Below, piece after piece: positions 24,251 through 32,628 of a stretch of 64,000 nt of DNA. The notes beneath the pieces were generated by a model. The model ran no database searches, had not been told where the DNA came from, and saw only the letters and a program-made list of their open reading frames with translations. The position numbers and the translations under genes were made by a program. How positions within the stretch are numbered: position 1 is the first letter of the stretch; every line of letters starts with the position of its first letter. Location: positions 496,001 through 560,000 of the forward strand of contig CAVVKG010000008.1 of the NCBI GenBank assembly GCA_963748925.1, read 5' to 3'. This DNA comes from Cryomorpha sp963748925 (GTDB taxonomy: Bacteria; Bacteroidota; Bacteroidia; Flavobacteriales_D; Cryomorphaceae).

Positions 24251-24610
24251 AAGGTGTTCTTTTATCGACCTCCCCACCAAAAGGGCGGGACGCGATACCG
24301 GGCGGAGTTTATTCCGCTATTTCAGCGGAACTACACCCCGAAGGTGTTCTTTTATCGACCTCCCCGCCAAAAGGGCGGGACGCGATACCGGGCGGAGTTT
24401 ATTCCGCTATTTCAGCGGAACTACACCCCGAAGGTGTTCTTTTATCGACCTCCCCGCCAAAAGGGCGGGACGCGATACCGTGCGGAGTTTATTCCGCTAT
24501 TTCAGCGGAACTACACCCCGAAGGTGTTCTTTTATCGACCTCCCCGCCAAAAGGGCGGGACGCGATACCGGGCGGAGTTTATTCCGCTTTTTCAGCGGAA
24601 CTACACCCCG
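24251..24610 (-). repeat. 4 x 90-bp tandem array of tRNA-Pro-derived units
   Basis: Four units of exactly 90 bp end at 24340, 24430, 24520 and 24610, each finishing with CTACACCCCG (the tRNA 5' end on the minus strand). Read on the minus strand each unit has CGGGGTGTAG (tRNA 5' acceptor), an inserted hairpin TTCCGCT-5 nt-AGCGGAA, the tRNA D-arm piece CCCGGTATCGCG, a hairpin CCCGCC-5 nt-GGCGGG in place of the anticodon arm, AGGTCG, then a linker. Across unit borders ACACC-5 nt-GGTGT forms a third hairpin. Units differ at only a few bases. The array lies between the promoter (24662-24692) and the intact tRNA, so it should be in the primary transcript. Confidence 0.9.
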
Positions 24611-24661
24611 AAGTTGTTTTTTCAGTTACTAATACGTTAATTAGTTCCTGATTTGGGAGCG

Positions 24662-24692
24662 CAAATATACAAATAGTTGGTCTTCTCACAAA
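24662..24692 (-). promoter_or_regulatory. Promoter of the tRNA-Pro array transcript
   Basis: On the minus strand TTTG (24692-24689), exactly 19 bases, then TATATTTG (24669-24662), a perfect Bacteroidota TTTG-N19-TAnnTTTG promoter. It is followed by CGCTCCCAAAT, nearly identical to the leader behind the tRNA-Arg array promoter. Confidence 0.8.
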
Positions 24693-24848
24693 TATTATCA
24701 CATTTTTAATGCAGGATTTTTCAAGTGATGTTTTCTCCGATTATTCCAACTTTATTTAACCCGTTGATTGTTCCAGCTTTCCATGAATATATACTTTCTA
24801 TTCACTAGATTTGGCAAAAGATTAAAGCTTAATTTTTATATTTCAGAC

Positions 24849-26033
24849 ATGAAGAGAAATTTTACTAAGTCATTTTTGATTCTCGCCACTATTTTATCGG
24901 CGAACGCAGCCTTTTCCCAGTGCGAACCCTTTTTTGGGAAATTAGTCATCAACGAGGTGATGCCGGCTAATAATAACACCGCTACAGATCCCAATGGGGA
25001 ATTTGAAGACTGGGTCGAAATTTATAACGCATCCGAAGAGCCTATAAATATGGAAGGCTATTTCCTTTCTGATAATCATGGGGACAGAACGAAGTATGTG
25101 TTTCCCGATGTGGTGATCGATCCCAGTGGTTATTTAATTATTTGGTGCGATGATCAGATAGATCAGGAAGGACTTCACGCACCTTTCCGCCTGAGCGCTG
25201 CAGGCGAAGAAGTAGGTTTATACAACCCTGATTCAACATCCCTCGATTATGTTAGATATGGTTCAATTCCCGATGATATTTCTGTAGGGAGGTTCCCAAA
25301 TGGATCAGGTCCTTTTAATAGACTGATACCAACATTTAACCAAGGAAATACAAACTCTGTAGATCCCGGCTTGGTAATCAATGAATATCAGGCCATTAAT
25401 GAATCTACCGCCCAGGATCAATGGGGTGGGTATGAAGATTGGGTTGAGCTTTACAACAATAGTGAAGATCCTATTGATATGTCAGGATACTTTTTGAGTG
25501 ATAAAATTGGAGATCCCACTCAGTTTGTTTTTCCCGATACCATAATACAACCGGACTCTTATATAATCATTTGGTGTGATCAGGGTCTTATGGAACCTGG
25601 CCTTCATACTTTCTTTAAGCTGGGTTCTGATGGCGATGACTTGTTACTCTCAGATAGCGACACACTTACAGTCGATTATGTTCGCTTCGGAGTTCAAATC
25701 CCAGATGATTCTGAAGGTCGATTTGAAAATGGAACAGGTCACATCGAATGTATGATTCCAACATTTTCTGAGAGCAATGGCTTTCCTGTAGGTATTTTTG
25801 AACCGGGAGAGAAACCAAATTTTGAGATTTATCCAAATCCGGCCACGGCCAATATCACCATAGAACTGGAAAATGATGATCTCAACCCTGTTCGAATATT
25901 TACCATAACCGGTCAGTTAGTTCTTGAACATAAGCCCGCTTCTAAATTATTCGTGCTTAACGTTTCTGACCTTTCTCCAGGAATGTATTTGGTAAGATCA
26001 GACAATTTTAGTCGTAAGCTAATTATTCAATAA
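24849..26033 (+). CDS. T9SS-exported protein with two lamin-tail domains
   Basis: The start at 24849 gives signal peptide MKRNFTKSFLILATILSANA; the longer frame from 24768 only adds a non-signal extension. Two lamin-tail (LTD) domains follow: LVINEVMPANNN ... EDWVEIYNASEEPINMEGYF (~30-150) and LVINEYQAINES ... EDWVELYNNSEDPIDMSGYF (~170-290). A C-terminal type A sorting domain ends the protein (FEIYPNPATANITIE ... MYLVRSDNFSRKLIIQ). It would be secreted through the type IX system and anchored at the surface. It heads the CotH/VTC/DUF4956 gene group and shares its LTD domain with the next gene. Confidence 0.88.
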   Translation: MKRNFTKSFLILATILSANAAFSQCEPFFGKLVINEVMPANNNTATDPNGEFEDWVEIYNASEEPINMEGYFLSDNHGDRTKYVFPDVVIDPSGYLIIWCDDQIDQEGLHAPFRLSAAGEEVGLYNPDSTSLDYVRYGSIPDDISVGRFPNGSGPFNRLIPTFNQGNTNSVDPGLVINEYQAINESTAQDQWGGYEDWVELYNNSEDPIDMSGYFLSDKIGDPTQFVFPDTIIQPDSYIIIWCDQGLMEPGLHTFFKLGSDGDDLLLSDSDTLTVDYVRFGVQIPDDSEGRFENGTGHIECMIPTFSESNGFPVGIFEPGEKPNFEIYPNPATANITIELENDDLNPVRIFTITGQLVLEHKPASKLFVLNVSDLSPGMYLVRSDNFSRKLIIQ

Positions 26034-26106
26034 TTTAATACAACTTCCGCAATGAGTTGAACGTCATTACCACCAGAAACCACCTCACACTTTTATTACC
26101 CTGCTT

Positions 26107-27816
26107 ATGAAAACCAAAATTTTCCTTATTAGCGTATTTTTAGCTCTAGCAAATTCTCTGTCCTTTGCCCAAGTCGTAATAAATGAAGTTAGCGCAGCAA
26201 ACTTTGCTGGAGGCGGTACTACAGATAATTACGGTGATTATGAAGACTGGATAGAGTTGTATAACCCTTCCGGTACGGCGTTTAACCTTGACGGTTATTT
26301 TCTCAGTGACAATGAGCTTGAGCCTATGAAATGGGCTATTCCTGCCGGGGTTTCTGTTCCTGCAAATGGCTACCTTTTAATTTATGCTTCGGGTCGCGGT
26401 GAATTTGTAGGTGGAAACGTTCACACTGACTTTAAAATTACTCAAGCCAAGCAAGAGGGTGCGGTGCTTTCCGATCCTGGCGGTACTATTGTAGATTCTT
26501 ATTTACTTCTTACTCCTAATCAAACAAACCATTCGCGAGGTAGAACGACAGACGGAGCTACGACATGGAGTGTTTTTACAACTCCTACTCCCGGCGCAGC
26601 AAATACAAATGCCCGAAACGAATACCCTGTAGTTACAATTGATACAGACCCGGGTTACTATTCCGGTTCGGTAGCAGTAACCATGACAGGGATGAGCGCC
26701 CTTGTTGATGTTCATTATACCCTTGATGGAAGTGTGCCTACAGTAGCATCACCCTTGTACTCGGGTCCAGTCAATATTAGTACTACGACTGTCGTGAGGG
26801 CTAGAGCTATTAGCAATGATCCTGACACGCCTCCTGGATTTGTTGAAACAAACACCTATTTTGTGAATGATACGCACAGTGTTCCTATTATATCTATAAG
26901 TGGAGATGACGTTGAGGTTCTGGTAAACGGATCGCAGATTGAGCCGGTAGGTCACTTTGAATTATTTGATAATGCCGGGATGTTGCTGGCAGAGGCCGGT
27001 GGGGAATTCAATGAGCATGGGAATGATTCATGGGCATATCCGCAGCGGGGGGTTGACTATATTGCTCAAGATGAGTTTGGCTATGGCAATGAGGTTGATT
27101 ATCCGGTTTTTCCTTCCAAAGATCGGAATGGTTACCAGCGACTGATAATAAAGGCTGCAGCAAGCGATAATTATCCTTTTGAAGATGGTGGCGCGCATAT
27201 TCGCGATGCATTCGTGCAATCTCTTTCTCAGGTTGCCGACTTGCGCATGGATGAAAGAACTTATGAGCCGTGCATTATGTATGTTAACGGACAATATTGG
27301 GGCGTATATGAGATGCGGGAAAAAGTAGATGACCTTGACTTTACTGATCACTATTACGATCAGGGATCTGGTAATGTCGACTTTCTCAAAACCTGGGGAG
27401 GAACCTGGGAAGAATATGGTTCTGCAGATGAATGGGACGATTTGCGTGATTATATTCTGGCAAATGACATGACCGATCAGGCAAATTATGACTACGTAAA
27501 AGGTCTCTACAACACCGGAAGTCTTATTGACTACTTTACACTTAACTCTTACGTTGTTTGTGCTGACTGGCTAAATTGGAATACAGGCTGGTGGCGTGGT
27601 ATAAACCCTGATGGTGACAAGAAAAAGTGGCGCTATATTCTTTGGGATATGGATGCAAGCTTTGGTCATTATGTGAACTTTACCGGTATTCCGGATCAGT
27701 CAGCAAATGCTGATCCATGTGATCCTGCACAGTTGGGCGATCCTGGTGGACAGGGACACGTTCCTATTTGGAATGCTCTTGCTAGACAACGAAGAGTTTT
27801 TTGCCGATTACATTAA
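26107..27816 (+). CDS. LTD-CotH kinase-family exported protein, N-terminal part (frameshifted)
   Basis: The first 569 residues of a larger protein: signal peptide (MKTKIFLISVFLALANSLSF), LTD domain (VVINEVSAANFAG ... YEDWIELYNPSG), a chitobiase/beta-hexosaminidase-like C-terminal domain (VHYTLDGSVPTVASPLYSGP) and the CotH domain (MRDRNGYQRLIIKA-like region, IRDAFVQSLSQVADLRMDER, YVNGQYWGVYEMREKVDDLD, WRYILWDMDASFGHY). CotH proteins are atypical surface-associated protein kinases. The frame is lost after WNAL by an extra G at 27781, and the true continuation (LDNEEFFADYINRYSDL) lies in the next frame. It is the second gene of the group, upstream of VTC and DUF4956 genes, a known association. 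Confidence 0.85.
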   Translation: MKTKIFLISVFLALANSLSFAQVVINEVSAANFAGGGTTDNYGDYEDWIELYNPSGTAFNLDGYFLSDNELEPMKWAIPAGVSVPANGYLLIYASGRGEFVGGNVHTDFKITQAKQEGAVLSDPGGTIVDSYLLLTPNQTNHSRGRTTDGATTWSVFTTPTPGAANTNARNEYPVVTIDTDPGYYSGSVAVTMTGMSALVDVHYTLDGSVPTVASPLYSGPVNISTTTVVRARAISNDPDTPPGFVETNTYFVNDTHSVPIISISGDDVEVLVNGSQIEPVGHFELFDNAGMLLAEAGGEFNEHGNDSWAYPQRGVDYIAQDEFGYGNEVDYPVFPSKDRNGYQRLIIKAAASDNYPFEDGGAHIRDAFVQSLSQVADLRMDERTYEPCIMYVNGQYWGVYEMREKVDDLDFTDHYYDQGSGNVDFLKTWGGTWEEYGSADEWDDLRDYILANDMTDQANYDYVKGLYNTGSLIDYFTLNSYVVCADWLNWNTGWWRGINPDGDKKKWRYILWDMDASFGHYVNFTGIPDQSANADPCDPAQLGDPGGQGHVPIWNALARQRRVFCRLH

Positions 27817-29375
27817 TCGATACTCTGACTTATCTGGTAGTTACTTTACCTGCGAGTTTATGCATAGTCATCTCGATAGCCTCGTTGGACGTCATAGCGC
27901 CCGAAATGCCGGCACATATAGCTCGTTGGGGTGGTGATATGGCTGAGTGGCAGCAAAATGTGCAGAATATACACGATTTTATTGATGAAAGATGTGCGGT
28001 AATTAATGACGGCTTTCTTGATTGCTATCCTGATCTTGACGGGCCATATGAAATAACCCTGATGGCCGATCCGCCGGAAGGAGGAATTATCCAGACATCG
28101 TCTATGGATATATCTGATTTTCCTTTTACGGCAACTTATTTCGGAGGTATAGACGTTCCCTTCGATGCCGATGAAAACGATGGTTTTACATTCAGTCACT
28201 GGTCTTCTAATGGGTCTGTTTTTTCACCCGATGAGCTTAACCGAAGATGTAGTTCTTAACTTTACTTCAAATGATACGCTTGTGGCTCACTTCGTGGCCG
28301 ATGTGGAATACACCCTTACGCTTAATGCTGTGCCTGCAAGTGGTGGTACTATTACACTAAACGGAACGGTTTACGATACTTTCCCAGCAACAGTAACTAT
28401 TGCAGGTAGCTCTCTTAACGAGGTTAGCGCTCAGCCTATAGCAGGTTGGGGTTTTGAAAATTGGTCACCTTCATTTACCATAAATGGTACTGTTACGACC
28501 AATCCTGTTGAATTTAGCCTTGAAAGTGATGGTGCGCTCACGGCAACCTTTTTTGAAGTTATTTACGATGTGACTTTTGATGTATTTCCACCTGGAGTAG
28601 CAACTATTTCAGTGGATGATGAAACGCTTGATGAATTTGCGCAAACTCTTATTTTACAAGGTAATACCCCCATTGATATTTCCACCAAGCCCATTCAAGA
28701 GTTTTATCAGTTTAGTCATTGGCTACTATAAACGCTATTGCACTGCCTGATATCAATACTCCGGAGGTGCAGATGAGTTTTCCCGGGACGGACATTGTGG
28801 TTGCAAACTACGTAGAGCTACCTAATTACAAGCTGATTATAGATACTGAGCCGCGAAATGTAGCATGGGTAAAAATGGAAGAAGATACCATCCTAAAAGA
28901 ATTTCCATATTCGAAACAACAATTAGGCGATGAACGATTTGCCATTGAAGCCATCGATAGAGGTAAATATGCATTTGACCATTGGGAAGTAGTATACGGT
29001 GCTCCCATAACTGAAGACGAATTTCCATTTCAGCGCTACAATATGGTGGCGGCAACTAAGTTGGTGGCTCACTTCCGGGAACGTATTCACGCAGTGTTTA
29101 TTCCAACTAGCTTCACGCCAAATGAAGATGGGGTGAATGATATTTTCAAAGTTTACGCTGAAGAAATAGATCTTGAAGATTTTCGCCTTCACATTATGAG
29201 CCGCTGGGGCCAGGAAATGTTCTATACCGAAGATATCACCAAAGGGTGGAATGGAAGTACAAATGGTGACGACTACTATGCGCCGCCAGGCATCTACGCA
29301 TATTTTGTGCGCTATTTAGATACAGTTACAAAAGAAATCACTGAAAAGGCAGGAACCCTTGTTCTGGTTCGCTAG
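27782..29375 (+). pseudogene. CotH protein, remaining C-terminal part in three further frames
   Basis: The continuation needs four single-base corrections: an extra G at 27781, an extra G at 27897-27898, an extra A at 28239, and a missing base near 28722. Corrected, it reads the CotH C-terminus (APEMPAHIARWGGDMAEW), repeated bacterial-repeat-like beta domains (YTLTLNAVPASGGTITLNG, FENWSPSFTINGTV, QFSHWLATINAIALPD), and a gliding-motility-associated/type B sorting domain (FIPTSFTPNEDGVNDIFKVY ... GIYAYFVRYLD). The full protein would be ~1,085 residues. Four shifts in under 1 kb suggest either a decayed gene or local low-quality sequence; conservation of the protein in every frame favours recent change or error. 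Confidence 0.8.
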
Positions 29376-29461
29376 TTTTAACGAATTCTTAATTTCCTGT
29401 TAACTATTTCTTTTCTATTCCCTGAACTTTCCGATATTTGGACAAACTGCAAGAAAATTTA

Positions 29462-29851
29462 ATGTCGAGAACCATTTATTTCACAATAGTGTTGGCTCTG
29501 TTATTGATGGGCTGCGAAAAAGAAGCCGGCGAGGGCGGACAAGCATCAATAACAGGCAAAGTATATGTTTTTGAGTTCAATGGTAATTGTAGTGAGCTTC
29601 GTGATGAGTACTTCGGAATAGACGAAGAGGTTTACATTATAGCCGGAGACGATCCCTCTTATTTTGAGCGAGTGCGAACAGGTCCCGATGGAACGTTTTG
29701 GTTTCCGTATTTGCGAAAAGGAAACTATCAGGTATATGCTATTTCAGATAATTGTGACGCCCCTGGAGAGACAGAAGCGGTGATCATCGATGTGGAAATT
29801 AAGGAGCGCAAACAAGAGTTTGTAACAGAAAATATTGAAGTGATTCGATGA
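29462..29851 (+). CDS. Lipoprotein with carboxypeptidase-regulatory-like fold
   Basis: The start at 29462 gives a lipoprotein signal (MSRTIYFTIVLALLLMGCEK; lipobox LMGC). The 130-residue product has an Ig-like/carboxypeptidase-regulatory pattern: ASITGKVYVFEFNGN, then VRTGPDGTFWFPYLRKGNYQ and VYAISDNCD. This is similar to the domain that precedes TonB receptors and other surface proteins. It sits 86 bases after the CotH gene and overlaps the next start by 4 bases (ATGA), so it belongs to the same operon. Its function is unknown. Confidence 0.7.
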   Translation: MSRTIYFTIVLALLLMGCEKEAGEGGQASITGKVYVFEFNGNCSELRDEYFGIDEEVYIIAGDDPSYFERVRTGPDGTFWFPYLRKGNYQVYAISDNCDAPGETEAVIIDVEIKERKQEFVTENIEVIR

Positions 29852-30426
29852 GAACCTCTACGGTCATATTGCTTTTGTTTTTAAGTGCTACGCTGGCTTA
29901 TGGTCAGTCCAAAAAAAAGTTGCGCACCTATGGCATTACTCAAAAAACCGAATCTATTATCAAATATGAAGGTGGCGTAGCTGTTGAAGAGTATATTTCT
30001 GAATTAGAACGATTTGATGAAAATGGCGAATGGATTGAAAGGGTTGATTATCAAAAAGATGGTGACATAAAGCGAAGGGAATTGCGCAAGTATGTGAAGG
30101 GAATTGTTGTTGAAGAAATTGACGACGAACCACTAGAAAAAGAATGGACAGAGAAAACTCCTGATTACAAACATGAGGTTTTTGTTTACGACAAAGAAGA
30201 ATTACTCGAAGTGCATGAGCTTAACAGGAAAGGTGAAATAAAGGAAAAAAAGGTTTACGAATACAACAAATACGGAGATCTAATAACAGAAACCACTACG
30301 GGTAAAGAAGGAGAGTTATTAGAAGTTGAAACGTATTCCTACGATGATAAGGGATTAAAGACTGAAAAGAAAACCTTGAATGGTAAAGGGGAATTGATAG
30401 AAATTAAGAGCTATTCTTATGAATGA
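29848..30426 (+). CDS. Exported hypothetical protein with YD-like repeats
   Basis: Signal peptide MRTSTVILLLFLSATLAYGQ, then a Lys/Glu-rich protein of 192 residues. The C-terminal half repeats a motif resembling toxin/RHS-like or MORN-like hairpins (KGEIKEKKVYEYNKYGDLI, EGELLEVETYSYDDKGL, KGELIEIKSYSYE). The start overlaps the lipoprotein stop and its end overlaps the VTC gene by 8 bases, so it is translationally linked to both. There is no catalytic motif. It may be a periplasmic or outer-membrane partner of the CotH/VTC set. Confidence 0.65.
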   Translation: MRTSTVILLLFLSATLAYGQSKKKLRTYGITQKTESIIKYEGGVAVEEYISELERFDENGEWIERVDYQKDGDIKRRELRKYVKGIVVEEIDDEPLEKEWTEKTPDYKHEVFVYDKEELLEVHELNRKGEIKEKKVYEYNKYGDLITETTTGKEGELLEVETYSYDDKGLKTEKKTLNGKGELIEIKSYSYE

Positions 30427-31201
30427 TGGAGCTTTGATCTCTTCTGAATTAATGACAGCGCTCCAAGGTTTTGAGCGGGTACCTCTCGAAGAGCTTCTGG
30501 AGGGTGCCCAAATGGATCGTATTGACAGAAAATTTCCCTTTCATATTTCTCAGGTGCCCATAGTGTTAAAAGGTTTAGAAGGTGATTACAAAATTGTAAA
30601 GGCAGCAGGATCTGTTATATCACCTTATGATTCACTCTATTTTGATACAGCCGACTACCTATTTTATAGAAAGCATCACAGCGGATTTTTAAACCGTGAT
30701 AAGATCAGATACCGATCGTATCCACGCACGCATACCACATTTTTAGAAGTAAAGAGCAAAAGCAATAAAGGGCGAACTGCCAAATCGCGTATTCTATGCT
30801 CTGATTTGAATTTCCCATTAAAAGGGGATAGGATGGAATTTCTTTCGGAGAATATAAAAAAGATAGATCCTAAAAGCCTTATTCCGTCTGTATTCATTAA
30901 ATACCACCGAATTGCTTTTATTGCCGAAGATGGAGATGAGCGTTTTTCTCTTGACTTTAATATAAGTGCAAAATTAGATGATAAAGAAACCAACTTTGGG
31001 AGTACGGTGATTCTCGAAGTAAAACAAGATCATAAATTCACTTCTCCCATTATAGCCAGACTGAGAGAATTACGCTTTGGGGAAGCTTCCATGAGCAAAT
31101 ATTGTCTGGCCCTTACCATGCTGAAGCCAAGCTTGAAATCAAATCGCTTTAAGATGGCTTTAAGACGATTAGAAAAAATTATACATGAAGAAAATCATTG
31201 A
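30419..31201 (+). CDS. VTC-domain (polyphosphate polymerase-like) protein
   Basis: This 260-residue protein is a VTC domain with the triphosphate-tunnel layout: MDRIDRKFPFH (basic first strand), SLYFDTADYLFYRKHHSG, the basic strand NRDKIRYRSYPR, acidic/lysine strand TTFLEVKSKSNKGRTAKSR, FIKYHRIAF, SLDFNIS and VILEVKQDHK. These charged strands line the tunnel in VTC4-type polyphosphate polymerases, so a phosphate-polymer or phosphotransfer role is likely, in the cytosol at the membrane. It overlaps the preceding gene by 8 bases and the DUF4956 gene by 17. VTC-CotH-DUF4956 clustering is a known pattern. Confidence 0.85.
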   Translation: MNDGALISSELMTALQGFERVPLEELLEGAQMDRIDRKFPFHISQVPIVLKGLEGDYKIVKAAGSVISPYDSLYFDTADYLFYRKHHSGFLNRDKIRYRSYPRTHTTFLEVKSKSNKGRTAKSRILCSDLNFPLKGDRMEFLSENIKKIDPKSLIPSVFIKYHRIAFIAEDGDERFSLDFNISAKLDDKETNFGSTVILEVKQDHKFTSPIIARLRELRFGEASMSKYCLALTMLKPSLKSNRFKMALRRLEKIIHEENH

Positions 31202-31928
31202 AATGGTCGCCATTAAAAAAGTGACGACTTTAATCGTGCTATTACTCGCCGCGATAGGTGCAATTGGACAAGTCCCACCAATAGATGTATTGCAGGAAGC
31301 CACAGTTAATTCTACTCCTACCGATTTCTTTGCCTTTCGACTCGATGTTTTTACGCTCGACTTTTTTGTGCGTATGGTTATTGACTTGATAAGTATGATT
31401 GTGCTTATCAGGTTTATATACTATAGAATCTACGCCCAACGAGATTATTTCTTCACCTTTTTCATGTTCAATTTATTGATCTTTATAATCGCCACCCTTC
31501 TTACCTCCAATTCTGGTTTTAGTATTGGTGCCGCTTTTGGGTTGTTTGCCATATTTGCCATGCTGAGGTATCGCACCGAAGACATATCTGCCAGAGATAT
31601 GACCTACCTTTTTATATCGATAACTTTTGGCCTTATCACTTCCATTAATATGGGAACCTGGATCGAAATAGCGCTTATCAATTCTATAATCATACTTCTT
31701 GCATTCTTAATTGAAGGCAATCTTCTATTCAAACCAGAGTTCGTTAAAGTGGTTGAATATGAAAAGATTGATTTGATAAAGCCCGGAAGTAATATTGAGT
31801 TGATAAATGACTTAAAACAACGCACTGGTCTCGATATCCACAAAGTTTATGTCAAGCGAATCGATTTTTTGCGCGATACTGCCGTCTTAAAAATATATTA
31901 CCGCGGCATAGATGGAAAAGACAAATAA
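31185..31928 (+). CDS. DUF4956 membrane protein
   Basis: This 247-residue protein has a hydrophobic N-terminus (VTTLIVLLLAAIGAIGQ) and several further membrane segments (VRMVIDLISMIVLIRFIYY, FFTFFMFNLLIFIIATLL, FSIGAAFGLFAIFAMLRYRT, WIEIALINSIIILLAFLI). The DUF4956 signature GFSIGAAFGLFAIFAMLRYR-TEDISARDMTYLF is clear. A C-terminal cytosolic alpha/beta tail (NDLKQRTGLDIHKVYVKRID) follows. Family function is unknown, but it almost always sits beside VTC genes, where it may couple polymer synthesis or export. It overlaps both neighbours by 17 bases. Confidence 0.88.
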   Translation: MKKIIEMVAIKKVTTLIVLLLAAIGAIGQVPPIDVLQEATVNSTPTDFFAFRLDVFTLDFFVRMVIDLISMIVLIRFIYYRIYAQRDYFFTFFMFNLLIFIIATLLTSNSGFSIGAAFGLFAIFAMLRYRTEDISARDMTYLFISITFGLITSINMGTWIEIALINSIIILLAFLIEGNLLFKPEFVKVVEYEKIDLIKPGSNIELINDLKQRTGLDIHKVYVKRIDFLRDTAVLKIYYRGIDGKDK

Positions 31929-32628
31929 ACTTAAGTTTGGAATATTCATAGTGGTATTTTTCTCTATGTCACTAGCCTATGGACAACTTACCAATGATTT
32001 TGGACTATGGGTGGCAGGAACTTACAATAAAGATCTTACCAAAGACATTGATTTTTCGGTAGAGCAGGAGTTTAGACTTGAAGAAAATGCTACACAGGTA
32101 GGTAAATCTTATACCACATTTTCCATCGATTATGAATTAAGACAATGGCTTCGTTTTGGTTTGAATTATCGCTTTATTTTGAACAAGACAGGGGATGGAG
32201 CTTTTGGTCATCGCCATAGGGTTATGGGCGACTTGGTTTTGCGCGGATATCAACAACGCTTTACATTTACCAACAGATCCAGAATACAGAGCGAGGTAAG
32301 AACTATCAACTACTCTGAAGAATACGGATTTTCACCTGCCTGGGACCTTCGAAACACTTCTAAAGTCAATTACCAGATTAATAGAAAATACGAGCCCTAT
32401 TTATCCTTAGATATTCGTTTTTTGATTCGCGATGCGCGCGAACCTGCATACCAGGGCTTCGACCGGCATAGAATTAAGTTGGGAGTAGATATATTGCTTG
32501 CGCGAAACAGAGTGCTGGATTTATACCTGATGACTAGCAGGCATTGGAATGTTTTGGAGCCAACTCAACTCTTTGTGGTGGGAATGGACTTTAATTTTGG
32601 AAGTGAAGGCTTACTGCTCGGTTTTTAA
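31912..32628 (+). CDS. DUF2490-family outer-membrane protein
   Basis: This 238-residue protein has a signal peptide (KFGIFIVVFFSMSLAYGQ) and a DUF2490 beta-barrel: DFGLWVAGTYNKDLTKDIDF, SVEQEFRLEENATQVGKSY, WLRFGLNYRFILNKTG, HRHRVMGDLVLRGYQQRF and the closing LFVVGMDFNFGSEGLLLGF. The start overlaps DUF4956 by 17 bases and the gene closes the operon; its stop overlaps the convergent Sua5 gene by 4 bases. It may be the outer-membrane component of the system. The substrate is unknown. Confidence 0.82.
   Translation: MEKTNKLKFGIFIVVFFSMSLAYGQLTNDFGLWVAGTYNKDLTKDIDFSVEQEFRLEENATQVGKSYTTFSIDYELRQWLRFGLNYRFILNKTGDGAFGHRHRVMGDLVLRGYQQRFTFTNRSRIQSEVRTINYSEEYGFSPAWDLRNTSKVNYQINRKYEPYLSLDIRFLIRDAREPAYQGFDRHRIKLGVDILLARNRVLDLYLMTSRHWNVLEPTQLFVVGMDFNFGSEGLLLGF

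Noticed and set aside
23912..24651. Open frames of 155-228 aa over the tRNA-Pro region, including repeats such as GRDTGRSLFRYFSGTTPRRC
   Set aside because: They are read through the antisense strand of tRNA-Pro and its array; the well-known GWQDSNLRP/GFEPTT-type spurious proteins arise this way. The 90-bp period is a multiple of 3, so the frame stays open by chance.
27781..28239. Programmed +1 frameshifting
   Set aside because: No stop or rare codon in the A site and no stimulator pattern shared; sequence error or decay is simpler.
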